DNA from: Streptomyces sp. S.PB5
GTDB taxonomy: Bacteria; Actinomycetota; Actinomycetes; Streptomycetales; Streptomycetaceae
Assembly (NCBI RefSeq): GCF_030403745.1
Contig: NZ_JAQMWP010000001.1
Coordinates: 744,001-808,000 of the forward strand
Direction of reading: 5' to 3'
DNA: 64,000 nt
Below are positions 8,910 through 17,520 of the stretch, one piece after another (the stretch's first letter is position 1; each line of letters starts with the position of its first letter). A program made the translations under genes and the position numbers. The notes beneath the pieces were generated by a model. It searched no databases. It saw nothing but the letters and a program-made list of their open reading frames with translations, and had not been told where the DNA came from.

Positions 8910-9629
8910 ATGACCACACCACCTGCGGACGAACCCCAACCCTTTGTGCCCTACGGCACACCCGACGCCCCCCGCATCGCCGTCCGCGGCGAAGCCCACC
9001 TCGAAGTCGACCCCGAGATCGCCCGCATCGGCGTCAGCATCGCCGCCCGCGGCAAGGACCGCCGTACCGCCCTCGACGACCTCACCCGCCGCAACGCCAC
9101 CGTCCTCGACCTCATCAAGACCTACGGCGACGCGGTCGAGCGCCTGGAGACCGGCGCCTTCTCCCTCACACCCCAGCTCAAGGAGAAAGGCCGCGGCGAA
9201 CGCGTCCACGCCTACCACGGCCACGTGCACGTCACCGCCGAACTGACCGACTTCACGGCACTCGGCGAACTCACCACCCGCCTCGCCGACCTGGACCTCA
9301 CCCGCGTCGACGGACCCTGGTGGGCACTGCGCCCCGACTCCCCGGCCCACCGCCAAGCCCGCCGGCAGGCCGTGAAGGAAGCGGTCCAAAGGGCCCGCGA
9401 ATACGCGGAAGCCCTCGGCACCACACTGGCCGCCCTCGTGGAACTCGCCGACATCGGCGCCGAGAACGCCCAGCCCTACGCCCCCGCCGCGTCCGGCGCC
9501 CGCATGCGCTCCATGGCCTACGCCGCAGCCGAGGACACCGCCGCCGCCCCTCTCGACCTCGAACCCCAGCGCCAACACGTCCACGCCCAGGTCAACGCCC
9601 GCTTCACCATGGCACCACCACAGCTGTGA
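8910..9629 (+). CDS. SIMPL domain-containing protein (DUF541)
   Basis: A 239-residue protein of the SIMPL family, named after an interleukin-1 signalling protein; bacterial members include BP26 and YggE-like proteins, and the biochemical role is poorly known. The sequence shows the typical IAVRGEAHLEVDPEIARIGVSI opening and the repeated helices with A-R-E-Y-A (residues near 160) preceding a C-terminal strand QVNARFTM. Unlike many family members it has no signal peptide, so it appears cytoplasmic. ATG 8910 is chosen because CAGAGT at 8897-8902 lies 7 nt before it, as expected of a leaderless message, and it lacks a ribosome binding site. Confidence 0.8.
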   Translation: MTTPPADEPQPFVPYGTPDAPRIAVRGEAHLEVDPEIARIGVSIAARGKDRRTALDDLTRRNATVLDLIKTYGDAVERLETGAFSLTPQLKEKGRGERVHAYHGHVHVTAELTDFTALGELTTRLADLDLTRVDGPWWALRPDSPAHRQARRQAVKEAVQRAREYAEALGTTLAALVELADIGAENAQPYAPAASGARMRSMAYAAAEDTAAAPLDLEPQRQHVHAQVNARFTMAPPQL

Positions 9630-9692
9630 CACGCTCAGAATTCACTGCAGCGAACGCTCATCGGAGCACCCCGCCGCACAATTCAACACTTG

Positions 9693-9721
9693 TCAATAAC
9701 CCGTCACCCAAAGGTTGTTGA
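9693..9721. promoter_or_regulatory. inverted repeat upstream of pyk
   Basis: TCAATAACC and GGTTGTTGA form a 9-bp inverted repeat with one mismatch and an 11-bp spacer, in an unusually AT-rich stretch 53 bp before pyk. It is a candidate operator; no regulator is known to me from the sequence. Confidence 0.35.
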
Positions 9722-9761
9722 GTAGTCACCCCCACCCAAATCTCTACCGGCGGGTAAGGCC

Positions 9762-9767
9762 TAGGGT
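9762..9767 (+). promoter_or_regulatory. -10 element of leaderless pyk promoter
   Basis: TAGGGT ends 6 nt before the pyk ATG, placing the likely transcription start on the start codon. There is no clear Shine-Dalgarno sequence. Confidence 0.55.
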
Positions 9768-9773
9768 CGAAAT

Positions 9774-11210
9774 ATGCGCCGAGCAAAGATCGTCTGCACC
9801 CTGGGCCCCGCCACCGACTCGTACGACCAGATCAAGGCACTGGTCGAAGCCGGAATGGACGTGGCCCGCTTCAACCTCAGTCACGGCAGCTACGCCGAGC
9901 ACGAGGAGCGCTACCAGCACGTCCGCAAGGCCTCCGACGAGACCGGCCACAGCGTCGGCATCCTCGCCGACCTTCAAGGTCCGAAGATCCGCCTCGGCCG
10001 CTTCACCGAAGGCCCCGTACTCCTTGAACGCGGCGACACCTTCACCATCACCGTCGAAGAAGGCGCAGAAGGCGGCCGGCAGTCCTGCGGAACCACATAC
10101 GCCGGACTCGCCGACGACGTCACCACCGGCGAACGCATCCTCGTCGACGACGGCAAGGTCTGCCTCGAAGTCACCGCCGTCGACGGACCCCGCGTCCACA
10201 CCGCCGTCGTCGAAGGCGGCATGGTCTCCGACAACAAGGGCCTCAACCTGCCCGGCGTCGCGGTCTCCGTCCCCGCCCTGTCCGAGAAGGACGAGGCCGA
10301 CCTGCGCTGGGCCCTGCGCACCGGCTTCGACGTGATCGCCCTGTCCTTCGTCCGCTCCGGACGCGACATCGAGGCCGTCCACCGGATCATGGACGAGGAA
10401 GGACGCCGCCTCCCCGTCATCGCCAAGGTCGAGAAGCCCCAGGCCGTCGACGCCATCGAGGGCATCGTCGCCGCCTTCGACGGCATCATGGTCGCCCGCG
10501 GCGACCTCGGCGTCGAGATGCCCCTGGAGCAGGTCCCCATCGTCCAGAAGCGTGCGATCAAGCTGGCCAAGCGCAACGCCAAGCCCGTCATCGTCGCCAC
10601 CCAGATGCTCGACTCGATGATCGACAACTCCCGCCCGACGAGGGCCGAGGCATCGGACGTCGCGAACGCGGTCATCGACGGCACGGACGCCGTGATGCTG
10701 TCGGGAGAGACGAGCGTCGGCAAGTACGCCGTCGAAACCGTGCGCACGATGGCCAAGATCGTCGAAGCGGCCGAGGAGGACATCCTCGCCAAGGGCCTCC
10801 CGCCCCTGACCGAACGCAACAAACCCCGCACGCAAGGCGGCGCGGTGGCGCGAGCGGCGGCGGAGATGGGGGACTTCCTGGGCGCGAAGTTCCTGGTCGC
10901 GTTCACACAGTCCGGTGACACGGCTCGCAGGCTCTCCCGCTACCGCTCCCCGATCCCGCTGCTGGCCTTCACCCCGGAGCCGGCGACGCGCTCCCAGCTG
11001 AACCTCACGTGGGGTGTGGAGACGTTCCTGGGCCCACAGGTGGAATCCACCGACGCGATGGTCGACCAGGTGGACGAACTGCTCCTGAAGTACGGCCGCT
11101 GCCAGAAGGGCGACGTCGTGGTGATCACGGCCGGTTCGCCGCCCGGGGTCGCCGGGGCGACGAACATGGTCCGCGTGCATCACATCGGGGAGGACGACAG
11201 TCCCAAGTAG
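9774..11210 (+). CDS. pyk: pyruvate kinase
   Basis: A 478-residue pyruvate kinase that transfers phosphate from phosphoenolpyruvate to ADP in the last glycolytic step. It starts with the family signature RRAKIVCTLGPA, carries MDVARFNLSHG, the active-site lysine/metal segment VIAKVEKPQAVDAIEGIV followed by DGIMVARGDLGVEMP, and TQMLDSMI. The C-terminal allosteric domain is intact. Length is normal. The gene is likely transcribed from its own leaderless promoter. Streptomyces genomes often encode two pyruvate kinases; which paralogue this is cannot be told from the window. Confidence 0.97.
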   Translation: MRRAKIVCTLGPATDSYDQIKALVEAGMDVARFNLSHGSYAEHEERYQHVRKASDETGHSVGILADLQGPKIRLGRFTEGPVLLERGDTFTITVEEGAEGGRQSCGTTYAGLADDVTTGERILVDDGKVCLEVTAVDGPRVHTAVVEGGMVSDNKGLNLPGVAVSVPALSEKDEADLRWALRTGFDVIALSFVRSGRDIEAVHRIMDEEGRRLPVIAKVEKPQAVDAIEGIVAAFDGIMVARGDLGVEMPLEQVPIVQKRAIKLAKRNAKPVIVATQMLDSMIDNSRPTRAEASDVANAVIDGTDAVMLSGETSVGKYAVETVRTMAKIVEAAEEDILAKGLPPLTERNKPRTQGGAVARAAAEMGDFLGAKFLVAFTQSGDTARRLSRYRSPIPLLAFTPEPATRSQLNLTWGVETFLGPQVESTDAMVDQVDELLLKYGRCQKGDVVVITAGSPPGVAGATNMVRVHHIGEDDSPK

Positions 11211-11220
11211 GGGATGAGGC

Positions 11221-11996
11221 TCAGTGTCTGGGGCCTACGTGAGCGTCCATGAGGGCGACTGAGGCTTTGCGGGCGATGGAGATGTTGAAGGGGTCGCTGC
11301 CTCGGGCGAGGGTTGTCCATTCAACGCCCACGAGGTCCAGGGTGTTGGTGAAGAGCTTCCGGATGTCGTCGGACTTGTTGCTGAAGAAGTACCGGGGGTA
11401 TTCGTAGCGCTTTCGTTCACCGGCTACGAGGCGGGTCGTCCAGTTGGTGATGCGGCATCCGTCGGAGTGGATGAGGCCGCGGATGAACTCCCAGGGGTGG
11501 GCGTCGACGATTTCCTGTTGCCAGGGGGGAGGAAGATGGGGCGCTCGTGCTTCTTGCCGGGGCCATGTTGGGGGAAGAAGCAGGGCCAGTGCCTGCTGTA
11601 GCCGACTACGGAGGTGTATCCGACTGCCTGGACTCGATTTGCCTTACCGCTGGGATTGACGGATTTGATGGCGGCAACGCAGGCCTCGATGAGACCGGGC
11701 CACGAGTCGGCACACGCGATGCGAAGGAAGTAGCCCGACTTCATGCCGGGGCTGATGCAGCCGTCGCCGAGATAGAGGCCGAGTAGATAGCTGTAGGACG
11801 CACTGTCTGTAGGAGGCTCTGCCGTCGGACCGCACCGCGAGCAAGGTGTCCATCTGATGCGAGGCAGCGGTTCGATGCGCGTCTGCCAAGAGCGAATAGC
11901 CGCGCGGGATACACCGGTCTCCTTGCTGACGGAGTCCAGGCTGCGCCCCTGTGCCACCAGAGCCAACGCTCGTTTGCGTGTGCTGATGTCGTACAT
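11221..11996 (-). pseudogene. HTH-LAGLIDADG endonuclease-like gene, frameshifted
   Basis: Read on the minus strand from ATG 11996, the product opens with a helix-turn-helix (about residues 3-35, containing SVSKETGVSRAAIRSW), a CxxC pair, then a first LAGLIDADG-type motif YLLGLYLGDGCI. Near 11524-11529 a run of six G (C on the coding strand) breaks the frame. With one extra base the reading continues as WQQEIVDAHPW, a second motif FIRGLIHSDGCRI and ends at TGA 11221. The total length of 776 nt is one short of a multiple of three. So the second LAGLIDADG motif is cut off by a one-base loss or a sequencing error. Such proteins, as I recall, recur beside tRNA genes in actinobacteria; the tRNA lies 106 bp upstream. 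Confidence 0.75.
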
Positions 11997-12102
11997 GCGC
12001 ACACCTTGCGAGAGTGATCGCGGCGACACGCAGCAAAAAGCGGATGTTCGCGAGAACGGGAACATCCGCTTCTTTAGGCTAGCCTTCGAATCGAAGGAAA
12101 AG

Positions 12103-12177
12103 TGCCCCGGGTGGGATTCGAACCCACACTGTATGCTGTTTGAGAGCATCGCCTGCTGCCGATTGGGCTACCGGGGC
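12103..12177 (-). tRNA. tRNA with CAA anticodon (Leu by codon), short variable arm
   Basis: The minus strand folds as a complete 75-nt cloverleaf. The acceptor stem is GCCCCGG/CCGGGGC and the D arm contains AATCGGCAGCA. The anticodon stem is ATGCT/AGCAT with loop CTCAAAC, giving anticodon CAA. A 5-nt variable region ACAGT follows, then T stem GTGGG/CCCAC with loop TTCGAAT, and discriminator A. CCA is not encoded. CAA reads the leucine codon UUG, but bacterial leucine tRNAs have a long variable arm and this one does not. It may be a divergent or phage-type tRNA. Confidence 0.88.
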
Positions 12178-12277
12178 CCAATGAATCGAAGGTTTACCTC
12201 GACCCGCTGCCCGTCCACCATACCGCAGCTAGGTAGGCTCTTGGGAGCAGCACCCCTGCCCTGAACAAGGAGCCCCC

Positions 12278-12934
12278 GTGACCGCCCCCGAGTCGCCCCA
12301 GCCCCTAGACGCACCCGACGACGACAAGTCGCACGTGCCTCCGCTGACGACCCGTGTCGTCATCGCCGAGGACGAGGCACTGATCCGCCTCGACCTGAAA
12401 GAGATGCTGGAGGAAGAGGGCTACAGCGTCGTAGGCGAGGCCGGTGACGGTGAGCAGGCCATCGAGCTCGCCCGTGAGCACAAGCCGGACCTCGTCATCC
12501 TCGATGTGAAGATGCCCAAGATGGACGGCATCTCCGCGGCCGAGAAGATCGCCGAGGAGCGTATCGCCCCCGTCCTCATGCTCACCGCCTTCTCGCAGCG
12601 AGACCTCGTGGAGCGTGCGCGTGACGCCGGTGCGATGGCGTACCTCGTGAAGCCGTTCAGCAAGAGTGACGTCGTCCCGGCGATCGAGATGGCCGTCTCC
12701 CGGTTCACCGAGCTGAAGGAGCTGGAGGCGGAGGTCGCCGACCTGACGCTCCGTCTGGAGACCCGCAAGCTGGTGGACCGCGCCAAGTCGATCCTGCAGA
12801 CCGAGTACGGGCTGACCGAGCCGGCCGCGTTCCGCTGGATCCAGAAGACGTCGATGGACCGTCGTATGTCGATGCAGCAGGTCGCCGAGGCGGTCATTCA
12901 GGACGCCGAGGAGAAGAAGGCCGGCAAGGGCTGA
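12278..12934 (+). CDS. pdtaR: ANTAR-domain response regulator PdtaR
   Basis: A 218-residue regulator with a receiver domain (about 25-140; acidic ED at 31-32, phosphoacceptor Asp76 in VILDVKMPK, Lys in LVKPF) and a C-terminal ANTAR RNA-binding domain (about 150-205, ending AFRWIQKTSMDRRMSMQQVAEAVI). In mycobacteria PdtaR is phosphorylated by the kinase PdtaS and acts as a transcription antiterminator by binding paired RNA hexaloops. The partner kinase is not in the window. The start is GTG 12278 with AAGGAG 11 nt upstream; TAGGTAGGCT (12230-12239) may hold the -10. It converges on the liv operon and shares a terminator with it. Confidence 0.92.
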   Translation: MTAPESPQPLDAPDDDKSHVPPLTTRVVIAEDEALIRLDLKEMLEEEGYSVVGEAGDGEQAIELAREHKPDLVILDVKMPKMDGISAAEKIAEERIAPVLMLTAFSQRDLVERARDAGAMAYLVKPFSKSDVVPAIEMAVSRFTELKELEAEVADLTLRLETRKLVDRAKSILQTEYGLTEPAAFRWIQKTSMDRRMSMQQVAEAVIQDAEEKKAGKG

Positions 12935-12958
12935 CGCCCTTCACGTCCGTTCACGCGC

Positions 12959-12992
12959 GAGGCCCGCGTCCCCGGGAGGGGGCGCGGGCCTC
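12959..12992. terminator. bidirectional hairpin terminator between pdtaR and livF
   Basis: GAGGCCCGCG (12959-12968) pairs perfectly with CGCGGGCCTC (12983-12992) around a 14-nt loop, midway between two convergent genes. Confidence 0.75.
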
Positions 12993-13018
12993 GTCGTTCG
13001 GTGGACGAGAGCGGGGAC

Positions 13019-13735
13019 TCAGTCCTCGCCGAGGTACGCCTTGCGTACCGACTCGTCGTGCAGCAGGTCCTGTCCGCTGCCCGACAGCACGATCTTGCCG
13101 ATCTCCATCACGTGGCCGTGGTCGGCCAGCGACAGAGCCGCCTGGGCGTTCTGCTCGACGAGGAGAATCGTTGTGCCCTGCGACTTCAGCTCGGCGATGG
13201 TCGCCATGATCTTCTGCATCATGATCGGGGACAGGCCCATGGAGGGCTCGTCCAGCATGAGCAGCTTCGGCTGGGACATGAGCGCGCGGCCCATCGCCAG
13301 CATCTGCTGCTCACCGCCCGAGAGGGTTCCCGCGGCCTGCTTGCGGCGCTCTCCCAGGATCGGGAAGAGGTCGTAGGCGCGCTGGATGTCCTTCTCGATG
13401 CCCGGCTTGTCGTTCCGGAGGAAGGCGCCGAGGCGGAGGTTGTCCTCGATCGTCATGCGCGGAAAGATGTGCCGGCCCTCGGGGGAGTGGGCGAGCCCGA
13501 GCGAGACGATCTGGTGGGCGGGGATCTTCTTCAGCGACTTGCCGTCGAACTTGATCTGGCCGCCGACCGGCTTGAGGAGGCCGGAGAGGGTGCGCAGGGT
13601 CGTCGTCTTGCCGGCGCCGTTGGTGCCGATGAGGGTGACGACTTCGCCGGCCTCGACCTTGAAGGAGATGCCCTTGACGGCTTCGATCTTGCCGTAGGCG
13701 ACTCGGAGGTCCTCTACTTCGAGGAGTGCGGTCAT
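13019..13735 (-). CDS. livF: branched-chain amino acid ABC transporter ATPase LivF
   Basis: A 238-residue ATP-binding subunit. Walker A is GTNGAGKTT, the Q loop lies near AHSPEGRHIFP, the signature is LSGGEQQ, Walker B is LLMLDEPSMGLSP and the switch histidine region is LLVEQN. It pairs with LivG as the second ATPase of a LIV-type importer for leucine, isoleucine and valine (or related ligands). It is the last gene of the operon; its ATG overlaps the livG stop by 4 nt (ATGA), implying coupled translation. Confidence 0.93.
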   Translation of the reverse strand: MTALLEVEDLRVAYGKIEAVKGISFKVEAGEVVTLIGTNGAGKTTTLRTLSGLLKPVGGQIKFDGKSLKKIPAHQIVSLGLAHSPEGRHIFPRMTIEDNLRLGAFLRNDKPGIEKDIQRAYDLFPILGERRKQAAGTLSGGEQQMLAMGRALMSQPKLLMLDEPSMGLSPIMMQKIMATIAELKSQGTTILLVEQNAQAALSLADHGHVMEIGKIVLSGSGQDLLHDESVRKAYLGED

Positions 13736-14613
13736 CGGTCGTTCTCCTTGCCGGGCGCGGCGTCGGTCGTGGTGTCGGCCTGTGCCTCGGCCGCCTCGAC
13801 CTCCGCGACTTCGGCGGCGCCGGGGGCGTCCTCGAAGGGTTCGCCGAGGTAGGCGGCGATCACGCGTTCGTCGCCCTGGACCGTGGTGCTGTCGCCCTCG
13901 ACGAGCTTCTCGCCTTGGACGAGCACGGCGACGCGGTCGCAGAGGTTGAAGATGAAGCGCATGTCGTGCTCGATGACGAGGACGGCGATGCCGCGGTCGC
14001 GGATGGCGAAGACGAGTTCTTCGGTGGCCCGCGTCTCCTGGGGGTTCATGCCGGCTGTGGGCTCGTCGAGGAGGAGCAGGCCGGGTTCGCTCGCGAGTGC
14101 CCGGGCGATCTCCAGCTTGCGCTGTTCGCCGTAGGGGAGGTTGCGGGCGAGGTGTTCGGCCTTGTTGGCGAGGCCGACGAACTCGAGGAGTTCCATGGCG
14201 CGTTCGCGGGAGGCCGCTTCGGCGCGGTGGAAGCCGGGGCCGCGCAGGAGGGCGGACCAGAGGCCTTCCTTGGTGCGGGTGTGGCGGCCGACGAGCACGT
14301 TTTCCAGGACCGTCATGTTGGCGAAGAGACGGATGTTCTGGAAGGTGCGGGCGATGCCGGCGGCGGTGACCTTGAAGGACTTGGGCGGCAGGACGTTGCC
14401 CTGGTAGCGGACTTCGCCCTCGGTGGGGATGTAGAGCCCGGTGAGGCAGTTGAAGAACGTCGTCTTGCCGGCGCCGTTGGGGCCGATGAGGCCGACGATC
14501 TCGCCGCTGTTGACCTGGAGGTCGACGTTGCGTACGGCGGTGAGGCCGCCGAAGCGCATGGTGACGCCGCGGGCGTCGAGGACGGTCGTCCCGGAAACAG
14601 TGGTGGTGGTCAT
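13732..14613 (-). CDS. livG: branched-chain amino acid ABC transporter ATPase LivG
   Basis: A 293-residue ATPase. It carries Walker A GPNGAGKTT, the LivG-type insert with ARTFQNIRLFANMTVLENVLVG, signature LPYGEQRKLEIARAL, Walker B LLLLDEPTAGMNP and EHDM with the switch histidine. The C-terminal 35 residues are an acidic Ala/Glu/Asp-rich tail not found in enteric LivG. It follows livM after 3 bp and overlaps livF, inside a five-gene operon. Confidence 0.93.
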   Translation of the reverse strand: MTTTTVSGTTVLDARGVTMRFGGLTAVRNVDLQVNSGEIVGLIGPNGAGKTTFFNCLTGLYIPTEGEVRYQGNVLPPKSFKVTAAGIARTFQNIRLFANMTVLENVLVGRHTRTKEGLWSALLRGPGFHRAEAASRERAMELLEFVGLANKAEHLARNLPYGEQRKLEIARALASEPGLLLLDEPTAGMNPQETRATEELVFAIRDRGIAVLVIEHDMRFIFNLCDRVAVLVQGEKLVEGDSTTVQGDERVIAAYLGEPFEDAPGAAEVAEVEAAEAQADTTTDAAPGKENDR

Positions 14614-14616
14614 GTG

Positions 14617-16443
14617 TCAGGCCCCTGCCTTGCCGAGGACTGTGGGCGCTTCGGTCTCTTCGTGGAACTCGAGCTGGCGGCGCCGGTTGGGGATGAGGCC
14701 CTCGGGGCGGAAGCGCATCAGGAGGATGAGGGCGACACCGAAGGCGAAGAGCTGGTAGTTGGCCATGAACTGGAGCTTGGCCGGGATGAGGTAGAGCAGT
14801 GCGGCACCGACGAGGGGACCCGCGATCGTGCCCATGCCGCCGAGGACGACGGCGGCGAGCAGGAACGCCGAGTTGGGCGGGACGGGTCCGGCGAACTGGT
14901 ACTGCTCGGGCGTCACGGTGTAGGTGACGTGGGCCTGGACGGTGCCGGCGAGGCCGGCGAGGGTGGCGCCGAGGGCGAAGGCGATGAGCTTGACGCGGAA
15001 GCCGTTGATGCCCATGGCGAGGGCGGCGGTCTCGTCTTCGCGGATGGCGATCCAGGCGCGGCCGATGCGGGAGTCGCTGCTGCGGCGGAAGACCACCACG
15101 ACGACGAGGGTGATGAGCAGCATCAGCAGGAAGTAGTTCGCGAAGCGGGCGATGCTGAAGCCGGCGATCTCGTGGGTCTGACCGAAGTCGAAGCCGAGGA
15201 TCTCCAGGTTGGGGATCGAGGCGATGCCGTTGGAGCCGTTGGTGATGTCGGGGCCCGAGGTGCCGTCCATGTTGAGGACGGTGATGCGGAAGATCTCTCC
15301 GAAGCCGAGGGTCACGATGGCGAGGTAGTCGCCGCGCAGTCGCAGGGTGGGGGCGCCGATGAGGACGCCGAAGACCATGGCGACTGCGGCGCCGAGGAGC
15401 GCGGAGGCCCAGAAGGGCCACTGGACGCCGAGCGGTGAGGTCGGGGAGCCGGAGACCAGGGCCGCGGTGTAGGCGCCGACGCCGAGGAAGGCGACGTATC
15501 CGAGGTCGAGGAGGCCGGCGAGGCCGACGACGATGTTCAGGCCGAGGGCGACGGTGGCGAAGATGAGGATGTAGACGCCGAGGGTCGCGTAGCGGTCGTC
15601 GGACTGGGTGAAGGGGAAGGCCGCTGCGGCGACGAACGCACCGATCATGGTGACGTTGCGGTGCTTCGCGGTGATCCCCGAGACCCGGGCCACGAGCCCG
15701 GCCTTGGAGACGGCGGCGAAGAGGAAGCCGACGGTGATGAGGAAGCCGATGAAGAGCTCGTCGTACTCGGTGCCGATGCCGTAGGTGAAGACCGTGAGGC
15801 CGACGGCGAGGGCGGCGACGATGATGAGGATCTCGGCGTAGGCGGGGAGCTGGGGTGCCTTGCCGGGGGTGCCGGAGGCGATGGACGCCTTGAAGACGGA
15901 CCAGCTGTGGCGTCCGTTGTGCTTGAACTGCTCCCAGCCGGTGTCGTCCGGGTCGATGGGGTCGGGTTCCGGGTGGACGAAGGGCAGGGAGAAGGCGCCG
16001 AGGACGGCGGCGAGGGTGGCAACGGCGACGATGTAGCCGCCGGGTTCGAGGTTGACGACGCCGCCGAGGTTCACGCTGATGGCGATGACGGTGTACCAGG
16101 CGGTGGCGAAGGTGCCGAGTGCGGCGAGTTTGACGGCGCTGTCGGCACCCGCGGGGGTGAGCCAGCCCAGGCCCTTGACTCCGTAGGAGGCGAGGCCGAG
16201 GAGCGCGGTGAGGGCGCCGCCGATGAGGACGAGGACCTGGAGGCCGCCTGGGTAGCCGTAGACGGTGAGGTCGCCGGGGAATTCGCTGGTCCAGGTCCAG
16301 GCGAGGAAGGTGGAGACGACGGCGAGGGCGCCACCGCCGGTGGCGAGTGCGCGGCCGATGTTCTCGGGGATGCCGATGAGGCCGGTGGGCGCGGTTTCCT
16401 TCTGGAGGGGGGCGCCGGAGGTTTCGGTGGTCTGTGTGGTCAT
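14617..16443 (-). CDS. livM: branched-chain amino acid ABC transporter permease LivM, long form
   Basis: A 608-residue inner-membrane permease. The LivM core occupies roughly the last 360 residues (from GVYILIFATVALGLNIVVGLAG, with the ATPase-contact loop RIGRAWIAIREDETAALAMGIN). Ahead of it are about 230 extra residues with several additional membrane segments and a charged cytoplasmic loop, making it longer than the approximately 425-residue enteric protein. ATG 16443 is chosen because AGGG lies 10 nt upstream; a GTG at 16452 that overlaps the livH stop has that AGGG only 1 nt away and is the less likely start. Confidence 0.9.
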   Translation of the reverse strand: MTTQTTETSGAPLQKETAPTGLIGIPENIGRALATGGGALAVVSTFLAWTWTSEFPGDLTVYGYPGGLQVLVLIGGALTALLGLASYGVKGLGWLTPAGADSAVKLAALGTFATAWYTVIAISVNLGGVVNLEPGGYIVAVATLAAVLGAFSLPFVHPEPDPIDPDDTGWEQFKHNGRHSWSVFKASIASGTPGKAPQLPAYAEILIIVAALAVGLTVFTYGIGTEYDELFIGFLITVGFLFAAVSKAGLVARVSGITAKHRNVTMIGAFVAAAAFPFTQSDDRYATLGVYILIFATVALGLNIVVGLAGLLDLGYVAFLGVGAYTAALVSGSPTSPLGVQWPFWASALLGAAVAMVFGVLIGAPTLRLRGDYLAIVTLGFGEIFRITVLNMDGTSGPDITNGSNGIASIPNLEILGFDFGQTHEIAGFSIARFANYFLLMLLITLVVVVVFRRSSDSRIGRAWIAIREDETAALAMGINGFRVKLIAFALGATLAGLAGTVQAHVTYTVTPEQYQFAGPVPPNSAFLLAAVVLGGMGTIAGPLVGAALLYLIPAKLQFMANYQLFAFGVALILLMRFRPEGLIPNRRRQLEFHEETEAPTVLGKAGA

Positions 16444-16448
16444 CGGTG

Positions 16449-17381
16449 TCACGCCCTGTCAGCGACGCGCTCGCCGAGCAGACCCTGAGGCCTGAACAGG
16501 AGTACGAGGATGAGGAGTACGAAGGCCCAGACGTTGGCCCAGGACTGGCCACCGAGCTTGTCGAAGCCGGGGACGTCGGCGATGTACGCGGTGGCGAGGG
16601 TTTCGGCGAGGCCGAGCACGACGCCGCCGATCATGGCGCCGTAGATGTTGCCGATGCCGCCGAGGACGGCCGCGGTGAAGGCCTTGAGGCCGAGGATGAA
16701 GCCCATCATGAAGTCGACCTGGCCGTACTTGAGGCCGTAGGCGACGGATCCGACGGCGGCGAAGGCGGCGCCGAGGGCGAAGGCGATCACGATGATGCGG
16801 TCGGTGTTGACGCCCATGAGCTTGGCGGTGTCGGGGTCCTGGGCGGTGGCCTGCATGCCGCGTCCGGTGCGGGTCTTCATGACGAAGTAGGCGAGGATCG
16901 CCATGCTGATGGGTGCGGCGATGAACAGGAAGATGTCACCGGTCTGGATGGTGACGCTGCCGATCTCGAAGGGGCCGCCTTCGATCTCCGGGAACTTGAT
17001 GGGCGACTTGGCGTCGGGGTACCAGGCCCAGACCGCCTGCTGCAGGGCCAGGGAGAGGCCGATGGCGGTGATGAGGGGGGCGAGGCGTGGGGCGGTGCGC
17101 AGGGGGCGGTAGGCGAACCGTTCCGCTCCGACGGCGACGGTGACGGAGACGATGACGGCGCCCAGGAGCATGAGGGGCAGGGCGATCGCCATCGAGGTGC
17201 CGTCGGGCAGTACGTACAGGTAGACGGTGACGGCACCGAATCCACCGGTCATGAAGATCTCGCCGTGGGCGAAGTTGATGAGCTGGACGATGCCGTAGAC
17301 CATTGTGTAGCCGATGGCGACGAGCCCGTACATTGCTCCTAGTAGCAGGCCGTTGACCAGCTGCTGCGGCAGTTCGTTCAC
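16449..17381 (-). CDS. livH: branched-chain amino acid ABC transporter permease LivH
   Basis: A 310-residue permease that with LivM forms the transmembrane channel. It opens with NELPQQLVNGLLLGAMYGLVAIGYTMVYGI, typical of LivH, carries NFAHGEIFM, and contains the coupling-loop sequence GRGMQATAQDPDTAKLMGVN. The start is GTG 17381, with GGAGGA 9 nt upstream; the in-phase region further upstream (up to 17606) lacks coding character and contains the hairpin at 17457-17492. Confidence 0.92.
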   Translation of the reverse strand: MNELPQQLVNGLLLGAMYGLVAIGYTMVYGIVQLINFAHGEIFMTGGFGAVTVYLYVLPDGTSMAIALPLMLLGAVIVSVTVAVGAERFAYRPLRTAPRLAPLITAIGLSLALQQAVWAWYPDAKSPIKFPEIEGGPFEIGSVTIQTGDIFLFIAAPISMAILAYFVMKTRTGRGMQATAQDPDTAKLMGVNTDRIIVIAFALGAAFAAVGSVAYGLKYGQVDFMMGFILGLKAFTAAVLGGIGNIYGAMIGGVVLGLAETLATAYIADVPGFDKLGGQSWANVWAFVLLILVLLFRPQGLLGERVADRA

Positions 17382-17456
17382 CGCATGTCCTCCGAGACTT
17401 CGGATGTTCGACGGATGTGTGGCCGGGTGTGTGGCCGGTTGAGGCCGGATGCGAGT

Positions 17457-17492
17457 CCGCGCGGGGCGCCAGTGGAACAGCGCCCCGCGCGG
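17457..17492 (-). terminator. attenuating hairpin between livK and livH
   Basis: CCGCGCGGGGCGC and GCGCCCCGCGCGG make a perfect 13-bp stem with a 10-nt loop in the 139-bp gap between livK and livH. It is placed to let livK message accumulate above that of the downstream permease and ATPase genes. Confidence 0.65.
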
Positions 17493-17520
17493 CTCGATCA
17501 GGTGGTGCTGCGGGTCTCTA

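Noticed and set aside
11424..12149. A longer start for the HTH-LAGLIDADG gene reading through the tRNA
   Set aside because: The first 51 codons of that frame translate the tRNA gene and spacer; the HTH starts at ATG 11996.
13019..16552. An 1177-codon minus-strand frame through the liv operon
   Set aside because: Only its last 238 codons are real (livF); the rest is an Arg/Pro-rich shadow of livG and livM.
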